Assembly (NCBI RefSeq): GCF_030388665.1
Contig: NZ_CP128846.1
Location: forward strand, 62,001-126,000
Length of the DNA: 64,000 nucleotides
Direction of reading: 5' to 3'
Source: Streptomyces flavofungini
GTDB taxonomy: Bacteria > Actinomycetota > Actinomycetes > Streptomycetales > Streptomycetaceae
Part shown: piece by piece, positions 42,624 to 50,449 of the stretch
How positions within the stretch are numbered: the stretch's first letter is position 1
Layout: each line of letters begins with the position of its first letter
The notes under the pieces: generated by a model
Seen by the model: only the letters and a program-made list of their open reading frames with translations
What the model was told of the DNA's origin: nothing
Database searches by the model: none
Made by a program: the position numbers and the translations under genes

Positions 42624-44093
42624 ATGACTCCCCGCACCACCCCTGCCCGCCTGGCCAGCGCCGCGGCCACGGCAGCCCTGGCCGTCGGCGGCCTCCTCGC
42701 CGTCCCCACCACGGCGGCAGCGGCCCCCGCTCCCTCCCGGCTGACCGGCGACTTCGACGGCGACGGGTACCGGGACGTCGCCGTCGCCGCTCCCGCGGCC
42801 ACCGTCGGCGGCAAGAAGTGGGCCGGGCAGGTCGTCGTCACGTACGGCACGAAGCACGGTCTCGCCCCGGCGCGGCGGACCGTCATCAGCCAGGACTCCC
42901 CCGGGGTCCCGGGCGCGGCGGAGAAGAACGACGAGTTCGGACAGCAGCTCGCCGTCGCGGACCTCAATGGCGACGGCTACAGCGACCTCGCCGTGTCCAC
43001 CCCCAAGGAGAAGGTGGGCCGCAAGGAGGGCTCCGGCGCGCTGGTCGTCGTGTGGGGCTCCCGCACCGGCCTGTCGGGGGCGACGACGGTCAAGAACCCG
43101 CAGCCGCTGCACGGGAGCTACTTCGGCGTCGGCCTTGCCGCCGCCGACTTCACCGGGGACGGCAAGCCGGACCTGGCCGTGGCCGCGCAGAGCGACACGG
43201 GCCGCAACGCGTACCGGATCCGCCTGATCCGGGGCCCGTTCACGAAGCAGGGCCGCACCGGGAAGGTCACCTCCTACCAGGCCCCGCTCGAATCCCCCGG
43301 CCTCACTGCGGGCCGCGTCGACGGCGACAAGAAGGCCGACCTGGTCGTGACCGGCCTCCAGACGGGCAAGGACGTCCTGGGCGCCGCCGTCTTCTACCGG
43401 GGCACCTCGTCCGGCCTGGCCAAGGGCACCAAGCTGCGCGCGGGCACGACGGCCGCGGTCGGCGATCTGAACGGCGACGGCTACGGCGACATCGTCCTCG
43501 GCAACCCCGACGAACCGGACGTCGAGCCGTCGGGTTCCAAGGGCGGGGAGATCAGCGTGATCTACGGTACGAAGTCGGGCCCGAGCACGTCGCGGCGCAA
43601 GACCCTCACGCAGAACAGCCCGGGGGTGCCCGGGGCCTCGAAGACCGGGGACGGCTTCGGGAGTGCCGTGGCGATCGGCGACTTCGACGGCGACCGCCGC
43701 GCGGACCTGGCGGTTGGCGTACCCGGCAAGACGTACGGCAGGGACCCCTACCTCTACGACGCGGGTGCCGTGGTCTACCTGCGCGGTTCGGCGTCCGGCC
43801 TGACGACGGCGGGCGCGGCGGCCGTACATCAGGACAGCGCGGGCGTGCCCGGCAAGCGCGCTGACGGCCACGCCTTCGGGTCGGCCCTGCTCGCCTCCGA
43901 CGTGAACGCCGACGGACGGGCCGACCTCACGATCGCCTCACCCGAGGCGGACCACGGTTCGGGCATGCTGTGGCACCTCCCGGGCGCGGCGGGCTCCGCC
44001 CCGTACTCCCCCACGGGATCGGCTGCCTTCACGCAGGCCGGCCTGGGCCTCGTCAAGGGGTACGCGGCCTTCGGCAACCAGCTCGCGGGCTGA
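42624..44093 (+). CDS. Secreted FG-GAP repeat protein (paralogue)
   Basis: 489 residues from the ATG at 42624 after AGGAGAG. The signal peptide is LASAAATAALAVGGLLAVPTTAAA. Seven FG-GAP repeats follow with Ca-binding loops (DFDGDGYRDVAVAAP, DLNGDGYSDLAVSTP, DFTGDGKPDLAVAAQ, DLNGDGYGDIVLGNP). Paralogue of the protein at 39411. A hairpin follows the stop. Confidence 0.9.
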   Translation: MTPRTTPARLASAAATAALAVGGLLAVPTTAAAAPAPSRLTGDFDGDGYRDVAVAAPAATVGGKKWAGQVVVTYGTKHGLAPARRTVISQDSPGVPGAAEKNDEFGQQLAVADLNGDGYSDLAVSTPKEKVGRKEGSGALVVVWGSRTGLSGATTVKNPQPLHGSYFGVGLAAADFTGDGKPDLAVAAQSDTGRNAYRIRLIRGPFTKQGRTGKVTSYQAPLESPGLTAGRVDGDKKADLVVTGLQTGKDVLGAAVFYRGTSSGLAKGTKLRAGTTAAVGDLNGDGYGDIVLGNPDEPDVEPSGSKGGEISVIYGTKSGPSTSRRKTLTQNSPGVPGASKTGDGFGSAVAIGDFDGDRRADLAVGVPGKTYGRDPYLYDAGAVVYLRGSASGLTTAGAAAVHQDSAGVPGKRADGHAFGSALLASDVNADGRADLTIASPEADHGSGMLWHLPGAAGSAPYSPTGSAAFTQAGLGLVKGYAAFGNQLAG

Positions 44094-44124
44094 GGCGTCC
44101 AGGGCGGGCACGCGCTCTGCCCTC

Positions 44125-44160
44125 CCGTCGCCGGGCGGCTCGGTTCCCGTCCGGCGACGG
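44125..44160. terminator. Hairpin between convergent genes
   Basis: Arms CCGTCGCCGG (44125-44134) and CCGGCGACGG (44151-44160), 10 bp perfect, 16-base loop. Confidence 0.65.
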
Positions 44161-44166
44161 AGGACC

Positions 44167-44694
44167 TCAGGCCGGGCGGGGTGAGCGCGAGGACTCAGTG
44201 TTCTTGAGGTGAGGTGCCGGGGCGGCAGCGAGAGCCTCGCGGGCCAGGCGACGGGCTTCGGCCATGACCTCGGCATCGATCCGGGACGCCGTCCGGTCTC
44301 CGTGGTCCAGGACGTCGTACTCATCGTCGAGTTCGGCGAGGCGCTGGGCCGGCGGCAGGCAGTGGCCGAACCGCTGGTGGGCGCGCAGGGCAAGTTCTCG
44401 GGGTGTCAGCCTGCCCGCGAGCATCTGGCGTGCGAGGGAGCGCACGGCTGCTTCCCGCCCGGCCTCGCTGCCGGGCGGGTGGAACGTGAGGCCGAGCTCT
44501 TCGAGGGCAGCCGGCAGGAGGTCGGGCACGTCGTACGCCGCCTCGCCACGGGTGCACGCGGCGAGGACGCGCAGAGCCGGGCTGTCGAGCCCGGCGACGA
44601 GTGCGTCGCAGGCGGCCTGGACGACCTCGTACGCGCGGATCTCACCGATGCTCCACAAGGCAGCGAGATCCTGCAGGTCACGGGCGCTGGACAT
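44167..44694 (-). CDS. Hypothetical protein
   Basis: 175 residues from ATG 44694 with GGAAGG eight bases upstream. The protein is helical and hydrophilic: ALWSIGEIRAYEVVQAACDA, GREAAVRSLARQMLAGRLTP, HQRFGHCLPPAQRLAELDDE. No signal peptide or membrane segment. The C-terminal ~20 residues are disordered. I do not recognise a family. Confidence 0.75.
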   Translation of the reverse strand: MSSARDLQDLAALWSIGEIRAYEVVQAACDALVAGLDSPALRVLAACTRGEAAYDVPDLLPAALEELGLTFHPPGSEAGREAAVRSLARQMLAGRLTPRELALRAHQRFGHCLPPAQRLAELDDEYDVLDHGDRTASRIDAEVMAEARRLAREALAAAPAPHLKNTESSRSPRPA

Positions 44695-44746
44695 CAGCCA
44701 CACCTTCCGGGACCGTCCTCGGGAGCCGGGGCCCCTGACGGTCAGG

Positions 44747-45925
44747 TCAGATCAGGTCGAGGAAGCTCCACCGGGCGTCCGGCCCGGCGCCGCTCAGCCA
44801 CTTGCCGCAGTTCTGGAGCACGACCGGGTTCGAGGTGATGTGCTGCGTGCCCGTCCCGAGGTCGCGAAGGAAGCGGTCGACGGGGCCGCGGCGGATCGCT
44901 GCCGAGCCGGACCAGCGGTGGACGGTGTGGCCCACCTCGTGCACGGTCGACGTCGTGTGGTTCAGGGCGAGACGGATCAGCGTGTCCTGCTCCGTGCTCG
45001 GCAACCCACCCTGGTCCAGAGTCTGTTCGACGTCCTGCCAGACGTCGTTCACCCAGGACCGGGCTGCCCGGAGCCGGGCCTCCGCCGTCGCGTACTCGGC
45101 GTGGAACTGGGAGGTGTCGACCGGGGCGCTCCGCGATCCCGTCCGCGCCGCGGCGACCCGCTTCAGCTCGTCCAGGAGCCGCCGTCCGACGCCGAGAGCC
45201 CAGCCCGTGTGCCCGATCGCCGACATGTTGACCAGGCCGAGGCGGTAGAGGGCGCCGCCGTTGACGGGGGTGTCCGTGGTCGCGACGTAGGTGTACTCGT
45301 GGGGCACGAACACATCGGCGCAGTGGTAGTCGATGCTGTGGGTCGCGCGCAGCCCGAGCACGTCCCAGTTGCCGTCCAGGGTCACCTGCGACTTCGGCAT
45401 GGCGAGGACCCGCAGTTCGTCGGTGCCCTCGACCAGGATCGCGCTGTGGACGTGGGTGGCGTGCGCCATCCCGGAGGCGAACTGCCACTGGCCGCTGACC
45501 CGGAAGCCGCCCTCCACGGGAACGGCCCGGCCGGGGCGCGTGCCGTGCCCGGAGAGCAGCGCGTACTTCCCGTTCGCCACGTCCGGGAACAGTTCGGCCG
45601 CCGCGTCCTCGGCGAGGTACGCCGCGGTGGTCCCGGTCATCATCTGCAGCGCGAACATGGTCCACCCGGCGGAGGCGTCGTGGTAACTGGCCCGCTCCGC
45701 CGTCTCGATCAGCTGCCGGGGCGCGAACTCGTATCCGCCGAGGCTCAGCGGCAGCTCGGCCCGTACGATCCCCGTGTCCAGCAGGGCTCGCGCCGTGTCC
45801 TCCGGCAGCCTGCCCAACGCCTCGGCGGCATCGGCTCGTTCATCGACCATCACGCCGAGCGCGTCGATCCGCTCCAGCAGCCCCGCGAGTTCCGCACTGA
45901 CGTGCAACCGGACGTCGTCCCCCAT
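44747..45925 (-). CDS. Acyl-CoA dehydrogenase-fold flavoprotein (HsaA-like)
   Basis: 392 residues. The pattern fits the acyl-CoA dehydrogenase/hydroxylase group: LLDTGIVRAELPLSLGGYEF, TGTTAAYLAEDAAAELF, SGQWQFASGMAHATHVHSAIL and C-terminal WSGSAAIRRGPVDRFLRDLG. These enzymes hydroxylate or dehydrogenate aromatic or polyketide substrates with a partner flavin reductase. No reductase gene is adjacent, so the substrate cannot be named. The start is immediately preceded by GAGGGGACTTCC. Confidence 0.82.
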   Translation of the reverse strand: MGDDVRLHVSAELAGLLERIDALGVMVDERADAAEALGRLPEDTARALLDTGIVRAELPLSLGGYEFAPRQLIETAERASYHDASAGWTMFALQMMTGTTAAYLAEDAAAELFPDVANGKYALLSGHGTRPGRAVPVEGGFRVSGQWQFASGMAHATHVHSAILVEGTDELRVLAMPKSQVTLDGNWDVLGLRATHSIDYHCADVFVPHEYTYVATTDTPVNGGALYRLGLVNMSAIGHTGWALGVGRRLLDELKRVAAARTGSRSAPVDTSQFHAEYATAEARLRAARSWVNDVWQDVEQTLDQGGLPSTEQDTLIRLALNHTTSTVHEVGHTVHRWSGSAAIRRGPVDRFLRDLGTGTQHITSNPVVLQNCGKWLSGAGPDARWSFLDLI

Positions 45926-46161
45926 GGAAGTCCCCTCCTCGTGGCCTGATTCCCGATCGTCTCACGCACCCCGACCGGCAGCGCCCGGCCCGCAGGCGCC
46001 AACCAGTCGGCTCCGTCAGGCTGTTGAGGCTCGACCGCCTTCGCCCGAGGGAGTGGCGCCACGTCTGTCGGTCGCAGGCGATGGCACGTCAAAGGGCATT
46101 GTCAGTGCCTCCCCCTACAGTGAATACATCACTCGGGGAGCCTCGGAGGGGGAGGACAAAC

Positions 46162-47220
46162 ATGTCCGCACGCAGGATCCAGCACAAGGTGAATCACGTC
46201 GCGCTGGTCGTGGACTGTTCGGGTTCCATGCGGCCGCATGAGAGTCAGCTCATTCGCGTCGTGGACGAATTCGTGGCGGGGTTGAAGGCCGAGTCGGACA
46301 GCCTCGGACATGAGACCCGGATCAGTCTCTATTCCTTCGATCACAGGGTGGAGAATCTGGTGTGGGACATGGACGTGAAGCATTTGCCGTCCATGCGGGG
46401 CCTGTATCAGGTCAACAATGGAGCTACGGCCCTCATTGAGGCTTCGTTGAAGTCACTCGATGACTTGGGGCACATCTGGGAGGAGTACGGCGAGCACAGC
46501 TTTCTCCAGATCGTGGTCACGGACGGTGAGGAGAACGCCTCCGGCGGGGACCGGCGGCACGACGGGGACCCGGCCGTCCTCGGACCCTGGCTCGACAGGA
46601 TCACGGCGACGATGGGTGGGCTTCCCGGGCACTGGACCTCCGCGATCCTCGTGCCGAACTCGCTGGCCAAGCGCACCGCGCAGAACTACGGATTCCCTGC
46701 CGGGAACATCGCCATCTGGGACGCCGACTCGCAGAAGGGCGTCGAGGAGGCGATCGGCACGGTGCGGGCCGCCGCGACCAGCTTCCTGCGGGGGCGTGAA
46801 CAGGGCGTGAGGGGCACGAAGAACCTGTTCGCCGTCGGGCAGGACATATCGGTCGACGAGGTGCGGGCGAACCTGGAGCCGATACCGGCCGACAAATACC
46901 GGCTCCTGAAGGTCGACAAGGAAGTCGGCATCCGCTCCTTCGTCGACTCCCACCCCGGGGTTACCTATGAACGCGGGTCCTGCTACTACCAGTTGGGGGC
47001 TCGGGCTCAGGTCCAGCAGAACAAGGAGGTCATTGTCGTCGAGAAGGACACCGACCGCGCCTATACGGGGGATGCGGCTCGCAGTCTCCTGTTCGGTACG
47101 GGTATCCAAGGAACCGTCTCCGTGAAGGCGGGGAACAATCCCAAGCTGGAGGTGTACGTCCAGAGCCGTTCCGTGAACAGGAAACTCAAGCCGAAGACGC
47201 GTTTGCTCATCATGCTCTGA
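46162..47220 (+). CDS. VWA domain protein
   Basis: 352 residues. The N-terminal von Willebrand A domain carries the MIDAS set: D-x-S-x-S in VALVVDCSGSM, T in GATALIEASLKSL and D in VVTDGEENASGG. The C-terminal half (residues ~235-352) is an unknown beta-rich domain (KYRLLKVDKEVGIRSFVDSH). The 5' third uses notably more A/T-ending codons than its neighbours, suggesting recent acquisition. No signal peptide. GGAGGGGGAGGAC precedes the ATG. Confidence 0.86.
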   Translation: MSARRIQHKVNHVALVVDCSGSMRPHESQLIRVVDEFVAGLKAESDSLGHETRISLYSFDHRVENLVWDMDVKHLPSMRGLYQVNNGATALIEASLKSLDDLGHIWEEYGEHSFLQIVVTDGEENASGGDRRHDGDPAVLGPWLDRITATMGGLPGHWTSAILVPNSLAKRTAQNYGFPAGNIAIWDADSQKGVEEAIGTVRAAATSFLRGREQGVRGTKNLFAVGQDISVDEVRANLEPIPADKYRLLKVDKEVGIRSFVDSHPGVTYERGSCYYQLGARAQVQQNKEVIVVEKDTDRAYTGDAARSLLFGTGIQGTVSVKAGNNPKLEVYVQSRSVNRKLKPKTRLLIML

Positions 47221-47430
47221 GCTCGGGGGGCGGTCGTTCCGGATATGCGCGCGGCGGCTTCGTACGCTTCGAACGCGAAGCCGCCGTACCGAGACGTGCG
47301 GGGCACCCCTCGCCGGAGGTACTGGCCCTGCTCGCCGGGTCGGGCCGCGCGCATCAGCCTTGGGCCAATCGAGGGAAGGCGGAGCGGTCTCCGGCGATGG
47401 GGACCCGTCGGCTGCGGAAGGATGCGTTCC

Positions 47431-47706
47431 ATGCACATCACGAAACGCGTTCTCCTCGCGGCTGCGGCCGCGTCCCTGCTGGTGGCGGGCCACGGCGCAA
47501 CTGCCGCGGCCTCCGAGTCCGCCCCCGCGTCCGTACAGTCCACGCCGGCGGCCGGGCCGGGCTGGCACCACGTGGCGGACTTCCCTCCGGCCGAGGAGCA
47601 CCGCTGCCATGAGCGCGGCCGGTGGTACTTGGAGAACGGCGTCCGCGCCTACGAGTGCCGACCCGCCGGAGTCTGGGAGTTGTGGGTTCTCACCGAGCCC
47701 TCCTGA
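47431..47706 (+). CDS. Small secreted protein
   Basis: 91 residues from the ATG at 47431 (GGAAGG nine bases upstream; the nearer ATG 47422 is too close). The signal peptide is VLLAAAAASLLVAGHGATAA. The mature part is ~60 residues with two Cys (HRCHERGRWYLENGVRAYEC) that can form one disulphide. Unknown function. Confidence 0.75.
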   Translation: MHITKRVLLAAAAASLLVAGHGATAAASESAPASVQSTPAAGPGWHHVADFPPAEEHRCHERGRWYLENGVRAYECRPAGVWELWVLTEPS

Positions 47707-47736
47707 CCGAGGTCGGGGCCGGATCGTTGCCCTCAC

Positions 47737-47776
47737 GGCGGTGCCTGCCCGACAGCAATGCCGGGCAGGCACCGCC
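47737..47776 (+). terminator. 15-bp hairpin terminator
   Basis: Arms GCGGTGCCTGCCCG and CGGGCAGGCACCGC (plus one more pair) with a 10-base loop, about 30 bases after the small secreted protein stop. Confidence 0.8.
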
Positions 47777-48021
47777 GCCTGCGGAAGGTCCTTGCGGTCG
47801 GCTGCACCATCGCGGCAAGGCCCGCCCGTCACCCTGCCGTCGACGCGCCCTCCGCCCTGGGGGCGGCATGAGCTTCCGTGTAGACGATGAGACATCTTCG
47901 GGAGACTGGTAGATATTCAGCGGCTCGTTCGATCTTCCTAGAGTGATGTGCGTCAGCCAGTCGGAGGGGCTGGGCACAGGTCGTGCTCATGCGCTCCGGG
48001 ATTCATGAGGGAGATCGGTCA
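47777..48021. other. 245-base upstream region of the oxidoreductase
   Basis: No gene. TAGAGT at ~47938-47943 could be a -10. The AT-rich stretch around 47890-47945 is unusual for this DNA. Confidence 0.35.
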
Positions 48022-48948
48022 ATGCGTGCTGTCAGGCAGGAGACGTTCGGTGGGCCCGAGGTGCTGCGGGTGGTCGAGGTCGACCGTCCTGTTCCGCTCG
48101 GCGGGGAGGTCTTGGTTCGGGTCCGGGCGGCCGGGGTGAACCCGGTCGATGTGGCGGTGCGTTCGGGTGCCTACCCGCTGTTGGGTGAGCCGCCCTTCGG
48201 AGTCGGCTGGGACGTCTCGGGGGTCGTGGAGGAAGTGGGAGCCGGAGCCCGGTTCGCTGTGGGGGACGAGGTGTTCGGGATGCCGTTCTTCCCCCGAGCC
48301 GCGAACGCGTACGCCGAGTACGTGGCCGTGCCCTCGCGCCAGGTGGCCCGGAAGCCCGCGGCCCTCGATCATGTGCAGGCCGCCGCCATGCCGCTGGCCG
48401 CGCTCACCGCCTGGCAGGGGCTGGTCGACGCCGCCGGGGTCAGCGAGGGGCAGCGGGTGTTGATCCACCGTGCGGCCGGAGGTGTCGGGCACTTCGCCGT
48501 CCAGATCGCCAAGGCCCGTGGCGCCCACGTCATCGCCATGGCCAGCGCGCCCAAGCACGACTTCGTACGCGGCCTGGGGGCCGATGAGGTCATCGACTAC
48601 CGCACCACCGACTTCACCGTGGCGGCCGCAGACGTCGACGTGGTCTTCGACTCCAGTTCGGAAGGAGAGCGTTCGCTGTCGGTGCTCCGGCCCGGCGGCA
48701 CGCTCGTGAGCATCATGGAGCACGGGGACCAGGAACTGGCCGCACGGGTGGAGGCTGCGGGGCGCCGCTTCGCCGGAGTGTCCGTCGAGCCCGACTACGC
48801 CTCGCTGGAAGCGATCGCGCGGCTCGTGGACACCGGCGCCATCCGCCCCCACGTCGCCGAGACCTTCCCGCTCGCCGAAGCCGCCAAGGCACACGAGCTC
48901 GTCGGATCGGGGCGGGTGCAGGGCAAGGTGGTGCTGAGCGTCGACTGA
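48022..48948 (+). CDS. Zinc-type quinone/NADPH oxidoreductase (MDR family)
   Basis: 308 residues from the ATG at 48022 (GAGGGAG eight bases upstream). The nucleotide motif is VLIHRAAGGVGHFAVQIAKA (A-x-G-G-V-G) and the substrate domain begins VRVRAAGVNPVDVAVRSGAY. No zinc-binding Cys cluster is seen, typical of the QOR-like branch. It is followed 80 bases later by an AraC gene, so it may be that regulator's target. Confidence 0.87.
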   Translation: MRAVRQETFGGPEVLRVVEVDRPVPLGGEVLVRVRAAGVNPVDVAVRSGAYPLLGEPPFGVGWDVSGVVEEVGAGARFAVGDEVFGMPFFPRAANAYAEYVAVPSRQVARKPAALDHVQAAAMPLAALTAWQGLVDAAGVSEGQRVLIHRAAGGVGHFAVQIAKARGAHVIAMASAPKHDFVRGLGADEVIDYRTTDFTVAAADVDVVFDSSSEGERSLSVLRPGGTLVSIMEHGDQELAARVEAAGRRFAGVSVEPDYASLEAIARLVDTGAIRPHVAETFPLAEAAKAHELVGSGRVQGKVVLSVD

Positions 48949-49028
48949 CGGCGGGAACGGGGGCGGGGGCGGGAACGTAAGGTGGGGGCCGGTTCGTCGG
49001 GACCGGAGCCGGGCCTGCTCGGGGCCGG

Positions 49029-49997
49029 GTGAGTCGGGGGCTGGGGGAATTGGTGGATGTCCTGACGGAGGCGCTGTCCTCGATGCGTACCGGGCGGCCC
49101 GCGTCCGTGCGCACCCTCGGCCGTACCCCCTGGGGGCTGCGGCTTCCGCCGGTCGCGGGGGCCGGGTTCCACGTGGTGCTTTCCGGCGCGTGCTGGCTGG
49201 TCCCGCTGGAGGACGCGCCGCACCTGGCGCCGGTCGCCCTCAGCACGGGAGACGTGGTCTTCCTGCGCGACGGCCGCGGCCACATCCTCGCCGACGACCC
49301 CGCCACCCCGGCGGTCGAGGAACAGCCCGAGCAGTTCAGCGCCGGGCCCGTCCTCGGCACCCTCACCATCGGCGGTGACGGGCCCCAGACGAGTCTGCTC
49401 TGCGGCAACTACCACCTGGACCAAGAGCGTCCGCATCCCCTGGTGGGACAGCTTCCCGAGATCATCCATCTGCCCACCGGGCACGGAAGGCACGCGGAGC
49501 TGAGCGCGGCGGTGCAGCTGCTCAAGTCCGAGCTGGACTCACCTCGTATCGGATCCGCCGGGATCGTGCCCGCGCTGATCGACTCCCTGCTGCTCTACAT
49601 CCTGCGGGCCTGGCTGGAGGACCAGGCTCCCGCCACCGCCCGGGGCTGGGCCGCGGCCCTCGGCGACCGGGCCGTCGCCCCGGCCCTGTCCGCCATACAC
49701 CAGACCCCGGCGGCACCCTGGACCGTCCAGTCGCTCGCCCAGCGGGTCGGGCTGTCGCGCGCCGCGTTCGCCCGGCGCTTCACACACCTCGTCGGCGAAC
49801 CTCCCATGGCGTACTTGACGCGGTGGCGGATGACGACTGCCGCGACACTGCTGCGGGAGACACAGGCGCCGCTGACCACCATCGCAGCCCGCACCGGATA
49901 CAGCTCCGAGTACGCCTTCGCCAAAGCCTTCAAGCGCGAGCACGGACAAGCACCCGGGCACTATCGACGCCAGACCCACGCGGGGTCGAGACCCTGA
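49029..49997 (+). CDS. AraC-family transcriptional regulator
   Basis: 322 residues from a GTG at 49029. An N-terminal cupin-like domain (residues ~1-150) is followed by the double helix-turn-helix at VQSLAQRVGLSRAAFARRF and TTIAARTGYSSEYAFAKAFK. It follows the oxidoreductase by 80 bases and probably senses the same compound. A GC-rich tandem repeat lies after it. Confidence 0.86.
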   Translation: MSRGLGELVDVLTEALSSMRTGRPASVRTLGRTPWGLRLPPVAGAGFHVVLSGACWLVPLEDAPHLAPVALSTGDVVFLRDGRGHILADDPATPAVEEQPEQFSAGPVLGTLTIGGDGPQTSLLCGNYHLDQERPHPLVGQLPEIIHLPTGHGRHAELSAAVQLLKSELDSPRIGSAGIVPALIDSLLLYILRAWLEDQAPATARGWAAALGDRAVAPALSAIHQTPAAPWTVQSLAQRVGLSRAAFARRFTHLVGEPPMAYLTRWRMTTAATLLRETQAPLTTIAARTGYSSEYAFAKAFKREHGQAPGHYRRQTHAGSRP

Positions 49998-50036
49998 TCG
50001 GGCGCCGCGCAGACGCCGGGCAGGCGCTGGGCGCGC

Positions 50037-50088
50037 CCCGGACAGCGGCGCCCGGACAGCGGCGCCCGGACAGCGGCGCCCGGACAGC
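50037..50088. repeat. 14-bp tandem repeat, 3.7 copies
   Basis: CCCGGACAGCGGCG repeats at 50037, 50051 and 50065 with a partial copy to 50088. The 452-base gap 49998-50449 otherwise shows no gene. Confidence 0.75.
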
Positions 50089-50449
50089 TCGCGCGTGGAC
50101 GGCGTTGAGTCGGCATTCATGGGTCGTTTATTGCGATGCCGTGGGCTTGCTGTGTTGCCGCACGGAACGCTCCGGCCCCCAGGGCCGGTGCACGGCCGTC
50201 CTGAAGGGGCGGCTCGCGCGCGGCGTGACGCGGCCGGTGCACGGGAGAGCACCGGACATACGACCCGCCCCCGGGGCCCTCGCGCGGCTCGTCCGCGCCG
50301 CTCAGGCCCGTTCTGCCGGGCAGGTCACCCGAGTTCGCTCATGATGGGGAGGCCGCCCGTGCCCGCGGGGGCCTCCTGAAACGGTGCGGCGGAGCCCGGA
50401 CAGGACGTCAGGTGTCAGCGGGCCGCGCCGCGCGTGGGGGAGAAAACCG

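Noticed and set aside
50037..50088. Tandem 14-bp repeats as a CRISPR array
   Set aside because: The copies are directly adjacent without spacers and no cas gene is present.
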